From the NCBI RefSeq assembly GCF_900107125.1, contig NZ_FNOU01000001.1, forward strand, positions 62,001-126,000: a stretch of DNA of 64,000 bases, written 5' to 3'. This document shows positions 52,781 to 62,384 of the stretch, piece after piece (positions within the stretch are counted from its first letter, which is position 1; the number at the start of each line of letters is the position of its first letter). Under the pieces are notes generated by a model, which was not told where the DNA came from, did not search any database, and was given only the letters and a program-made list of their open reading frames with translations. Made by a program: the position numbers and the translations under genes. This DNA comes from Eubacterium barkeri (lineage in GTDB: Bacteria; Bacillota; Clostridia; Eubacteriales; Eubacteriaceae).

Positions 52781-55700
52781 ATGACAGAACAGTGGAATGA
52801 TACCATTACGGATTTGCGCCAGGATGCAGAAAAAAGCACGCACCTGCTTCAGACAATTGTTGATAATATTCCCGGCGGTGTTGTAAAATTGAAGCTTTGT
52901 GATGATAAGATTATCCCCGTCTATATGAGTGACGGCTGGAGCCAAATGATGGGAGACACAAAAGAAAATCTCATGGCATTATATTCAGCAGATGCGATGG
53001 CGGGTTTACACCCTGATGATTTTGATCGGGTTATTTTAGAAGTAGCGGCTGCAATGGAAAGCAGGAAACCGGTCAACAGTACATATCGTATTAAAAATTC
53101 AAAGAATGAATATCGTTGGGTAAATAATAGGAGTAGTGTTGTTCCGGAAGAAGACGGAACCATCTATTATTATGCCGTATATACAGACGTAACCGATGAA
53201 ATTACAACTCAACAGGAGTATGAAAAAGCCACCAAAGAAATGGAGCTGATTTACAACGGAATACCCGGTGCTGTATTTAAGTGTCGTTTTGACGCCGACT
53301 GGACGGTTATCTTTGCCAATGATGGACTGTTCCGTTTTTTGGGCTACACAAGGCAAGAGTTCAAAGAACTTTTTGACAACAAGATGTCAGGTGTCATTTA
53401 TCCCGAAGACGGCGCTGTTATGGTGGAGAAAATTACAAAACAGCTCAAGTATACGACAAGTGTGGTGAATGAAAATCGCCTGATCTGCAAAGATGGCAGC
53501 ATAAAATGGATTTCAATTCATGCCGAACTGATGGAGGATGAGAATAAAGAGCAGTATTTTTATTGTACCTTTGTTGATGTCACAGAGCAAAAAAAAGCAG
53601 AGGAAGAACTAAGCAACACACAGAAAAAACTCTCCGCTGCTATTGATCATGCAGGTGTTGCCTATTGGGAGTATGACATTCGAAACAATAGGGCTTATTT
53701 GAATTCTGTATCTACCTCTGAATATAAGCTGGAGGAGATTCTTGAGAATTACCCCCAAAGTGTGTATGACTCCGGCACAATTCATCCGGACAGCGTTGCT
53801 GACTATCAAAGGCTGATCGACGCAGTTAATGCCGGCGAGGAAGATGCTACAGCAGATATTAAAACCATTGATGTCAATGATGAACTTGTGTGGAAGCGCG
53901 TTCGATTTACGACTCTTTTTGACGAGAATAAAAAGCCATTCTGGGCGGTTGCCACCGCTGAGAGCATCGATGAGTATAAACGGCTGGAGCAGCAGTTTTC
54001 CTTGGCGGCAGCACAGACTGGTATGGAGGTTTGGGTTTACGATTTTGCAAACAGAACCATTACACGAACAGCCACAACGGGCGTCGATTACGGTGTTGCG
54101 AATGTCATAGAAAATGCCCCTGAATGCCTGGTGGAACTGGGGGCCGTACACCCCGATGATACCGAATTGCTTTTTGATATGTATAAAAAATTGCAAGCCG
54201 GCGAGCGGGAAGTGTCCTGTGAGCTGCGTATGTTCCGCGCTGATCTGAACGCCTATTCGTATCACAAAATCAATTATTCTGTTATATTTGATAAAAACGG
54301 AAAGGCCGAGAGAGCCATTGGAACAGCTTTTGATATTTCGGACTATATTCTGCTAAAGAAAAAATACAAGGATTCGGTGGAGTATTACCATAACGGCATT
54401 GATGAAAGGCTCCTCATTACCGGGCATTGCAATATTACCCAGAATTTCATTATGGAGATTGTCAGTTCAAGCGGCAAGGATTATGTGGCAGAAATGGGCG
54501 ATGATAGAGAGGCGTTTTTTACCCAGTTTTCAGCTTTGGTCGTTGGGGAGGAAAAACAGCGTGAATTCCTCAGCAAATTTCTGAACGCACCACTGATGGA
54601 GGCCCATAAAAACGGTGCAGCCGGGCAAAAGATGGAATGCCTGATATCAATGGAGAACGGCAATCACCGGTACGCCTCCATTACAATTGACGTAATGAAA
54701 GAGCCGAATACTGGTGAATTGACCGGATTTTTTGCAGTGGCTGATATTACTGCCGAAACCATTTATAAAAAAGCAATCAACAGCATTGTCGATAATTATT
54801 ATGAGTTTATTGTAGATGTGGATGTGAAAGCGGATACCTACACCATGCTCAGCAAAAGAAAAGGCCTGACTAATATTCCGCCCAGTAAAGGTGTTTTCAG
54901 TAAAGCAAATAGAGAAAATGCAAGTCGGTTTGCCGATGCAGAATCTACCAGCATGTGTTTGAAAAAGCTTTCCATTCCCTATATGTTAGAGCGTCTGAAA
55001 GAAGAAAATACATATAGCTTTAACTTTAGAATGAGAGAAAATGATGTCATACGCACAAAGAAAATCCAGGTATTTCCCATTGACCTGAAAATACATCATA
55101 TTGGTTTTACCCAAGTTGACATCACGGAGTTATTAGATATAGAGCAGCAAAAAAATGAGGCACTTACCCATGCACTTGTCTCTGCCGAACGTGCCAACAA
55201 AGCGAAATCGGATTTTTTGTCCAGAATGAGCCATGATATCCGCACGCCGATGAATGCTATCCTTGGCACAACCGAGCTTGCAATGCAGGAGTTAGATGAC
55301 AAGGCAAAAGTCTTGGAGAGTCTTTCGGTGATTAATTCTTCTGGCAAGTTGCTTTTAAGTATGATCAATGATTTACTCGATATGTCCAGAATTGAAAGTG
55401 GAAGTCTAACCTTGGTGCGAGAGACTTTTGACGGTAACCTGGAATATCAAAATATGATTGAAATGTCAAAGGTGATGTTTGAACAAAAGCGGCAGTGTTT
55501 TTCGTCATCAAAGAAATTTTCTCATCAATATTTTATGGGAGATATTATCCGCCTGAAACGTGTGGTTTTTAATCTGCTCAATAACGCCTCCAAGTTTACA
55601 CCAAACGGTGGAAGTGTAAAACTGTGTGCAGAGGAACAGAAAACCGCCAATCCAAAAATCGCGATGCTTATTTTTGAAATTTCCGATAGCGGAATCGGCA

Positions 55701-56380
55701 TTCCCCAGGACAAGCTTGATGCCATTTTCGAGCCCTTTACACAGCTGGATACTGAAGCAAAGTATCAGGGAACCGGCCTTGGGCTCTCCATTGTTAAAAG
55801 TATTGTAGAGACAAAGGGTGGAACCATTACGGTAAAGAGCGAGGTGGGGAAGGGCACGGTATTTACCGTCGCCTTCCCAATGGAGATCGCCCAAAAGGAA
55901 GCGAAAGCCAGTTGTTCAAATCAGGTTGCCACCGACTTTGTGTCAGAAAGCGCTGATTTCAGCCAATTAAACATTCTGCTTGTGGAGGATCATCCAGTGA
56001 ACACCATGGTTGCTAAACGGATGCTCGAAAAGCACGGTGCGATGGTAGATACCGCAGAAAACGGGGAAATAGCATACGAAAAGTTTACAAAAAGCAAAAT
56101 AAATCAGTATAACCTTATCTTTATGGATATTCAAATGCCCGTAATGAACGGCTATGAATCGGCTAAGGCTATTCGTAGCAGCGCGCATCCCCAGGCAAAA
56201 ACCATCCCAATTATCGCTATGACCGCCAATGCCTATGCAGAGGATATTAAAAATGCCACAGACAGCGGAATGAATGGGCATATTGCCAAACCCATCAGTA
56301 TGGAACTGATTGTGCAGGCAATTCACTCTGTCTCAGAAGATTTTTCAGATACAAAGGAGAACCGATATGACAACCAATAA
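52781..56380 (+). CDS. Cytoplasmic PAS-rich hybrid histidine kinase
   Basis: About 1199 residues. Four PAS-type domains (about 15-130, 150-265, 275-390, 395-510), two cluster-specific sensory modules (about 520-800), HisKA with H818 (RMSHDIRTPMNA), HATPase (NNASKFTPNGG, DSGIGIPQDKL, GLGLSIVKS) and a C-terminal receiver with D1116 (IFMDIQMPV). No membrane helix. Begins 3 bases after the preceding stop (TTG 52778 ignored). No output domain, so the phosphoryl group must go to an Hpt protein or regulator encoded elsewhere. Paralogue of the neighbouring kinases. Confidence 0.93.
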   Translation: MTEQWNDTITDLRQDAEKSTHLLQTIVDNIPGGVVKLKLCDDKIIPVYMSDGWSQMMGDTKENLMALYSADAMAGLHPDDFDRVILEVAAAMESRKPVNSTYRIKNSKNEYRWVNNRSSVVPEEDGTIYYYAVYTDVTDEITTQQEYEKATKEMELIYNGIPGAVFKCRFDADWTVIFANDGLFRFLGYTRQEFKELFDNKMSGVIYPEDGAVMVEKITKQLKYTTSVVNENRLICKDGSIKWISIHAELMEDENKEQYFYCTFVDVTEQKKAEEELSNTQKKLSAAIDHAGVAYWEYDIRNNRAYLNSVSTSEYKLEEILENYPQSVYDSGTIHPDSVADYQRLIDAVNAGEEDATADIKTIDVNDELVWKRVRFTTLFDENKKPFWAVATAESIDEYKRLEQQFSLAAAQTGMEVWVYDFANRTITRTATTGVDYGVANVIENAPECLVELGAVHPDDTELLFDMYKKLQAGEREVSCELRMFRADLNAYSYHKINYSVIFDKNGKAERAIGTAFDISDYILLKKKYKDSVEYYHNGIDERLLITGHCNITQNFIMEIVSSSGKDYVAEMGDDREAFFTQFSALVVGEEKQREFLSKFLNAPLMEAHKNGAAGQKMECLISMENGNHRYASITIDVMKEPNTGELTGFFAVADITAETIYKKAINSIVDNYYEFIVDVDVKADTYTMLSKRKGLTNIPPSKGVFSKANRENASRFADAESTSMCLKKLSIPYMLERLKEENTYSFNFRMRENDVIRTKKIQVFPIDLKIHHIGFTQVDITELLDIEQQKNEALTHALVSAERANKAKSDFLSRMSHDIRTPMNAILGTTELAMQELDDKAKVLESLSVINSSGKLLLSMINDLLDMSRIESGSLTLVRETFDGNLEYQNMIEMSKVMFEQKRQCFSSSKKFSHQYFMGDIIRLKRVVFNLLNNASKFTPNGGSVKLCAEEQKTANPKIAMLIFEISDSGIGIPQDKLDAIFEPFTQLDTEAKYQGTGLGLSIVKSIVETKGGTITVKSEVGKGTVFTVAFPMEIAQKEAKASCSNQVATDFVSESADFSQLNILLVEDHPVNTMVAKRMLEKHGAMVDTAENGEIAYEKFTKSKINQYNLIFMDIQMPVMNGYESAKAIRSSAHPQAKTIPIIAMTANAYAEDIKNATDSGMNGHIAKPISMELIVQAIHSVSEDFSDTKENRYDNQ

Positions 56381-59300
56381 CCATACAAATTGTGAAAGCA
56401 CTGCGAACAATCAAGCACTGCTTTATGAATTGGAGCTTTACCGCGCGTCGAAGCTGGGGGGTGTATTTACGGTTGTGGTTGATGAGTATTTTACTTTACT
56501 TTACGGAAATGAAAACTACTACAAAATTCATGAATACACCAAAGAAAGTATGCGGGAGCGCATCCACAATCACTGTTGTGAATATGTACATCCCGATGAT
56601 TTATCGATGGTGAAGGCAACTGTCGGTAAAACACTTTCGACTGGCAAGAAATATGCTGAATGGGTCATGCGGGTAATTACCGGCAACGGAAATATCCGTT
56701 ACATCCTGTGCAGCGGTATCTTTAAGATAGACAATGGGCAAACGTTGATGAATGGCGTAGTCATGGATATCACGAAACAAAAGGAACTGGAAGAGGCTTT
56801 GCGCCTGAGTGAGGAAAAATTCAGAATTGCAACACAGAATTCTGACATTGTCTTTTGGACCTATGACTTTAATCGAAAAGCGATTATTCAGACGAACAGT
56901 TCCCAAACCGTACATGGGTATAAAAGCATTGTAGAGAACGTGCCCGAGTCTCTGATTGCCGACCATCATATTCGTGAAGATTCCACAGAAGCATTTTTAG
57001 AAATGTATCAGAAGCTGGAAAGTGGTGCTAAAATGGCATCTGGAGATTTTTGGACACATCGTGAGAACGAGGATAACTGGTGGTGTGAACATATTGATTA
57101 CACCACGGTGTTTGATATACACGGAAAGCCAATCTATGCCCATGCTGTTGGTAGAGATGTGACCGCCGAAAAGATGGCGGAGAAAAGATACAATGAAGAA
57201 ATGGCATACGCCCAGGCCACACAAAGTAAAAAACTACTGGCTAAGGTACGGATTAATGTCACGCGAAATCTTGTAGAGTCCTATATTGCAAAGGCTCACG
57301 TGGGAATTTCAAAGGATAATACTTCCTATGAAGCAACAGCCGAAGAACTGGCAGCAACCGGTTTTACACAAGAGCAGCAGGATCACCTTCGCTCGATGCT
57401 CAGCCGTGAACGCCTTATAAATGCTTTTTCACATGGTGAGACAACAGTGAGCTTTGACTATCAGCGCAAAGTGCAAGATGGCTCGGTGATTTGGGTAAAT
57501 ACCACAGTGAAAACCTTTCAAAACCCAGAAACAAAAGATATTATGTCCTTCATGTACACCTATGATATTGATGACGAAAAAATCAAGGAAGGGATCATCC
57601 AAGCTGTTTCTGAAATTGAGTATGATTATATTGCCTATGTGGATTTAAAGAATAATTGCTATAAGATGTACTTTGGAAGTGTCGATAGCGGACTGGTGCC
57701 GGCACAATCCAGTGATGATTATGTCAACACAGTGAAACAAACGAATCAGGAAATTGTAGTACCAGAGGATGCTGATCGCATTATCCAGGATATGATGCCC
57801 GAGACAATTGAAAGAAATCTTGAAAAGAAGAGCGTTTTTTCCACCGTTTGTGGGGTTTATCATTCAGATCGAAGTGTTCGTCAAAAAAGAATACAATATG
57901 CCTATTTGGACCGGGACAGTAAAAAAGTCGTCATTACTCGCAGCGACGTAACGGATTTATTCAATCAGCAAAAGCAGCAGCAGGATATGATGCAGGCAGC
58001 ACTTCTTGCTGCGCAGCAGGCCAGCAGTGCCAAAACGGATTTTCTCTCACGCATGAGCCATGAGATCCGCACCCCTATGAATGCAATCATCGGCATGTCG
58101 ACGATTGCGGCGCAATCCATTGGTGACGATAGGCAAGTCGCTGATTGCATCAGCAAAATCGGTATTTCCTCCCGCTTCTTGCTTTCTCTAATCAACGATA
58201 TTTTGGATATGAGCCGGATTGAAAGCGGGAAGGTATTGCTTAAAAATGATAAAATCCCCTTTGAGGAATTTATGGGTGGGATCAACTCAATCTGCTATTC
58301 TCAAGCCGGGGCAAAGGGGATCGACTATGAAAATATTGTGGACTCCAATGTGGAAGATTATTATGTCGGCGACGCCATGAAGCTCCAGCAGGTTATCATT
58401 AACATACTTTCCAATGCCATTAAATTTACTCCTGAACAAGGAAAGGTGTCGATTAGTGTACGGCAAATGAAAAAAGGAAAAAATGATGCGGTTCTTCGTT
58501 TCGTGATCAATGATACCGGCTGCGGTATTTCAGAAGGGTTTATCCCCCAGCTGTTTGACCCCTTTTCCCAGGAAAACTCGGGAACGACCACGATGTATGG
58601 TGGCACGGGTCTTGGCCTTGCCATTTGTAAAAATCTGGTGTCCATGATGGACGGCAGCATCAATGTACGCAGTATTGTGGGTGTTGGTTCAGAGTTTACC
58701 GTGGATGTGAAGCTTGGCATTACCGAGGAATCCAGAACCAGGTATCTGAAAAAGCCCCGTTATAATTTTGCTGAACTGAAAGCCCTTGTGGTCGATGATG
58801 ACGTGATCGTTTGCGAACAGGCGGTGATTACCTTAAAAGAAATCGGAGTGAAATCTGAATGGGTGGACAGTGGTAAAAAGGCCGTAGATCGTGTAGAGGC
58901 GAAGTGGGACAAGAAGGAGTATTTTGACCTTGTGCTCATTGATTGGAAAATGCCTGAAATGGACGGGATTGAAACGGCAAGAAGAATTCGGAAAATCGTG
59001 GGTCCCGATGTGACTATTATCATTATGACGGCCTATGACTGGGCTTCCATTGAACACGAGGCAAAGCTGGCGGGTGTTAATCTCCTGATGAACAAACCCA
59101 TGTTTAAGTCTACTTTGATTTCTGCGTTTGAAAAAGCATTTTGCGGAAGGCAGGAAGAAAAGGAAACGGAAATTAAGGATAATTTCCGTTTTGACGGCAG
59201 GCGGGTACTGTTGGCGGAGGATCACCCCCTTAATGTGGAGGTTGCCACAAGGCTGTTGGAGCGGAAAGGCTTTATCGTGGAAAATGCAGAAAACGGCCTT

Positions 59301-59597
59301 CGCGCAATGGAAATGTTCACGACAACGCCTGTTGGATATTATGATGCAATCTTAATGGATATCCGGATGCCGGAGATGGACGGATTGCAGGCGACCTACA
59401 ACATCCGCCGCTGGCGGAAGGATGACAGCAAAACGATTCCCATTATTGCGATGACGGCCAATGCCTTTGACGATGATATCCAAAAATCCAAGGCGGCAGG
59501 CATGAACGCACACCTTGCAAAACCAATTGAGCCTAAACAGCTCCTTCAGACTTTGTTTGATTTTATTTATGGAAGGTCGGAAAAAATCGGTGAATAA
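56367..59597 (+). CDS. PAS hybrid histidine kinase with two receivers
   Basis: About 1076 residues. PAS domains (about 15-130 and 145-285), the two cluster-specific sensory modules (about 290-540), HisKA with H565 (RMSHEIRTPMNA), HATPase, then receiver 1 (D859, VLIDWKMPEMDG) and receiver 2 (D998, ILMDIRMPEMDG). The first receiver is more diverged. AAAGGAG places the start at 56367, overlapping the previous gene by 14 bases; the longer frame from 56310 is rejected. Likely translated as part of one operon. Confidence 0.93.
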   Translation: MTTNNHTNCESTANNQALLYELELYRASKLGGVFTVVVDEYFTLLYGNENYYKIHEYTKESMRERIHNHCCEYVHPDDLSMVKATVGKTLSTGKKYAEWVMRVITGNGNIRYILCSGIFKIDNGQTLMNGVVMDITKQKELEEALRLSEEKFRIATQNSDIVFWTYDFNRKAIIQTNSSQTVHGYKSIVENVPESLIADHHIREDSTEAFLEMYQKLESGAKMASGDFWTHRENEDNWWCEHIDYTTVFDIHGKPIYAHAVGRDVTAEKMAEKRYNEEMAYAQATQSKKLLAKVRINVTRNLVESYIAKAHVGISKDNTSYEATAEELAATGFTQEQQDHLRSMLSRERLINAFSHGETTVSFDYQRKVQDGSVIWVNTTVKTFQNPETKDIMSFMYTYDIDDEKIKEGIIQAVSEIEYDYIAYVDLKNNCYKMYFGSVDSGLVPAQSSDDYVNTVKQTNQEIVVPEDADRIIQDMMPETIERNLEKKSVFSTVCGVYHSDRSVRQKRIQYAYLDRDSKKVVITRSDVTDLFNQQKQQQDMMQAALLAAQQASSAKTDFLSRMSHEIRTPMNAIIGMSTIAAQSIGDDRQVADCISKIGISSRFLLSLINDILDMSRIESGKVLLKNDKIPFEEFMGGINSICYSQAGAKGIDYENIVDSNVEDYYVGDAMKLQQVIINILSNAIKFTPEQGKVSISVRQMKKGKNDAVLRFVINDTGCGISEGFIPQLFDPFSQENSGTTTMYGGTGLGLAICKNLVSMMDGSINVRSIVGVGSEFTVDVKLGITEESRTRYLKKPRYNFAELKALVVDDDVIVCEQAVITLKEIGVKSEWVDSGKKAVDRVEAKWDKKEYFDLVLIDWKMPEMDGIETARRIRKIVGPDVTIIIMTAYDWASIEHEAKLAGVNLLMNKPMFKSTLISAFEKAFCGRQEEKETEIKDNFRFDGRRVLLAEDHPLNVEVATRLLERKGFIVENAENGLRAMEMFTTTPVGYYDAILMDIRMPEMDGLQATYNIRRWRKDDSKTIPIIAMTANAFDDDIQKSKAAGMNAHLAKPIEPKQLLQTLFDFIYGRSEKIGE

Positions 59598-59598
59598 A

Positions 59599-62382
59599 AT
59601 GAAGAGAACTATTTCCGCCATTTTAACGATTGTGTTATTGATAGGCTTCTTTTCTTCTGCTGCGTTTGCGACTGAGGGTCAGCCGCAAACGCAGCAGCGC
59701 GTGGTAAAAGTCGCCTATCCAAAACAACAGCATCTGACCGAAATCGATGAAAGTGGCAACTACTCCGGGTATTCCTATGAGTATCTGAAAAAAATTGCAG
59801 AATTTGCCAACTGGAAGTTGGAATATGTGACTTATCCCGATATGAGTTTGGATGAGCAAATTATGACCAGCTTGTCTGATGTTGAAAAAGGCAAGGCTGA
59901 TTTGATCGGTGCCATGCTGCGCGATCCTGCATTGGAAGAAAAATATCTGTACCCGGATAATAACTACGGCATGGTCTTTACGACTCTGGACGTGCTGGAT
60001 AGCAACTTTGATGTGACTGAAACAAATTATATGCAGAAAAAACCGCTGCGGGTTGCGGTTCTAAAACAAGCCAAAAACCGCAATGCAGAGCTTGAGTCCT
60101 TCATACAGGTAACGCAGATTGAATGTGAATATATCTACTGTGAATCGGTCTCTGAGCAATTGGATGCGCTCCAAAAAGGCACAGCCGATGCGATGCTCAA
60201 GGTTTCCCTCACTTTCTTGCCGGGACTCAAGCAAATTGCTGAATTTGCACCGCGCCCCTTCTACTTTGTCACGACAAAGGGCAATAAGGAACTGATGCAG
60301 GAACTGGATCTGGCAATTAATAGAATTCATATGACCGATCCGTATTTTGAAAGCAGATTACGCACAAAATACTTTATCAATACCATGGCAGATTTTTCGC
60401 TTTCTGAGAAAGAAGCTGCTTATGTGGAGGAACACCCGGAACAGGAGGTCCTATTGATTCCGGGATATGCACCCTTTGCTTTTGTAAACAAGGCGGGGCA
60501 GTTGTGCGGAATGTCTGTCACCATTTTAAATGATATTGGGGAAAAATCGGGGATCCATTTTAATTATCACGTTTTGGATAAAACAGAGGACTCGACGAAG
60601 GAAATCGCTTCAGGAAAATACGATATGGTTATTGGTCCGCCCCATAGCGATCAATTCTCAGAAAACAACCCCTTGGTTTCCTCCCAACCATATCTGGAAA
60701 CGACGCTGACCATGTTCACCAATAAAAATGCTGAGGATAAGCCCAAATCAGAATGTGTTTTGGCGCTGCTCAAAGATGTACCGCAGACATTTGGCTATGA
60801 ATACAAGGAAATCAAGTATTACGACAGCATCGAGCAAAGTCTTGAGGCAGTGAATAAAGGTGAGGCAGATTATGGCTATGGTAATATGTATATTGTTGAT
60901 TTTTACACGTCCCAAAACAGTCATAAAAATCTCCAGTTTCTTAATTTGTCGGGCTATAATCGTAAAATTGGCTTTTATATTCTAAATACATCAAACTGTG
61001 CGCTGATATCTATGGTGAATAAATACATACAAGCCATGCCGGAAAAAGATATTCACAGTCATTTGTCTCTGGCACTTTCCCAAAAGGATTACGGTGGGTT
61101 AAGTCAGTTTATTAATGATAACCCCATAGTGGCCATTGGGTTTACAGTGGTTTTTTTATTTCTGCTTATGCTCATTGGAATGCTTGCAGTTTACGGACAG
61201 GCGAACAAAAAGAAAAATATAAAGATTCAGCAGGCATATACCGCAAAAAGCGATTTTCTATCCCGGATGAGTCATGATATGCGAACGCCGATGAACGGAA
61301 TCATTGGCCTGACCGGGCTAACCCTTGAACTTGATAACCTACCTGTGGAGGTTGCGGACAATTTGACCAAAATTGATGAATCGGCCCAATATTTACTCAG
61401 CCTCATCAACGATACCCTGGATATGAATAAAATTGAAAGCAATAGGATTATCCTGAACCCCGAACCAACGGATTTACACGTATTTTTTGAGCAGATGGCC
61501 AGTGTTGTGAAAATTAGTGCGGATCAAAAGAATGTAAAATTGATGGTTTCCCCAAGTCCCAAATCATTCCCCATGGTGAGCCTTGATAAGGTACGCGTAC
61601 AGCAAATTTTCTTCAATTTGGTTTCAAATGCCATCAAATTTACACCGCCCAATGGAACCGTAACGGTTCAGGGCGTGTGTACCGCACTCGGCAGCACCCA
61701 GATTCAAACGACACTTCGGATCAAGGATACGGGTATTGGAATCAGCGATGAATTCTTGCCCAGAATTTTTGAACCTTTTGAACAGGAAAATAATGCGGTA
61801 ACGACCAATTATGTAGGAAGTGGACTGGGGCTTGCCATTGTGAAAAAACTGGTGGACATGATGGGGGGGAACATTACCGTTCAGAGTAAAAAGGATGTTG
61901 GCAGTGAATTTACGGTAGAGCTTACCTTTGATATTGCCCAGGAACAGGAAGTCACCGAGATAAAATCATCGGCTTGCGTGGCGGACTTAGCCGGAAAACG
62001 GATTCTTCTATGTGAGGATCATCCGCTCAACGCTCAGATTGCTACCAAACTGTTGGAAAAGAAAGGCATGATTGTGGAGCGTGCGGAAAATGGACAGGCT
62101 GCCATAGAACTTTTTGCCAAATCGGAGAGTGGATATTACGACGCCATTTTAATGGATATTCGTATGCCAGTAATGGATGGTATTTCGGCAACAAAAGCGA
62201 TTCGAGAGCTTGAGCGATCGGATGCGAAAAGAATTCCCATTATTGCAATGACCGCAAATGCCTTTGACGAGGATGTTAAAAAGAGTCTGGATGCTGGCAT
62301 GAATGCTCATCTTGGAAAGCCCATTGATCCAAAGCGGATGTATCAGACCTTGGCGGATCAAATCAGTTGCCAGGAGGTGTAA
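59599..62382 (+). CDS. BvgS-like hybrid kinase with two solute-binding domains
   Basis: About 927 residues. Signal sequence (ISAILTIVLLIGFFSSAAFA), two extracellular family 3 solute-binding domains in tandem (about 35-265 and 285-505), a membrane helix (510-533), short linker, HisKA with H559 (RMSHDMRTPMNG), HATPase and a receiver with D853 (ILMDIRMPVMDG). Resembles BvgS/EvgS architecture without PAS and Hpt. The domains suggest detection of an amino acid or small solute, or pH-type signals. GTG 59590 is an alternative start. Follows the preceding gene by one base. Confidence 0.93.
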   Translation: MKRTISAILTIVLLIGFFSSAAFATEGQPQTQQRVVKVAYPKQQHLTEIDESGNYSGYSYEYLKKIAEFANWKLEYVTYPDMSLDEQIMTSLSDVEKGKADLIGAMLRDPALEEKYLYPDNNYGMVFTTLDVLDSNFDVTETNYMQKKPLRVAVLKQAKNRNAELESFIQVTQIECEYIYCESVSEQLDALQKGTADAMLKVSLTFLPGLKQIAEFAPRPFYFVTTKGNKELMQELDLAINRIHMTDPYFESRLRTKYFINTMADFSLSEKEAAYVEEHPEQEVLLIPGYAPFAFVNKAGQLCGMSVTILNDIGEKSGIHFNYHVLDKTEDSTKEIASGKYDMVIGPPHSDQFSENNPLVSSQPYLETTLTMFTNKNAEDKPKSECVLALLKDVPQTFGYEYKEIKYYDSIEQSLEAVNKGEADYGYGNMYIVDFYTSQNSHKNLQFLNLSGYNRKIGFYILNTSNCALISMVNKYIQAMPEKDIHSHLSLALSQKDYGGLSQFINDNPIVAIGFTVVFLFLLMLIGMLAVYGQANKKKNIKIQQAYTAKSDFLSRMSHDMRTPMNGIIGLTGLTLELDNLPVEVADNLTKIDESAQYLLSLINDTLDMNKIESNRIILNPEPTDLHVFFEQMASVVKISADQKNVKLMVSPSPKSFPMVSLDKVRVQQIFFNLVSNAIKFTPPNGTVTVQGVCTALGSTQIQTTLRIKDTGIGISDEFLPRIFEPFEQENNAVTTNYVGSGLGLAIVKKLVDMMGGNITVQSKKDVGSEFTVELTFDIAQEQEVTEIKSSACVADLAGKRILLCEDHPLNAQIATKLLEKKGMIVERAENGQAAIELFAKSESGYYDAILMDIRMPVMDGISATKAIRELERSDAKRIPIIAMTANAFDEDVKKSLDAGMNAHLGKPIDPKRMYQTLADQISCQEV

Positions 62383-62384
62383 GG

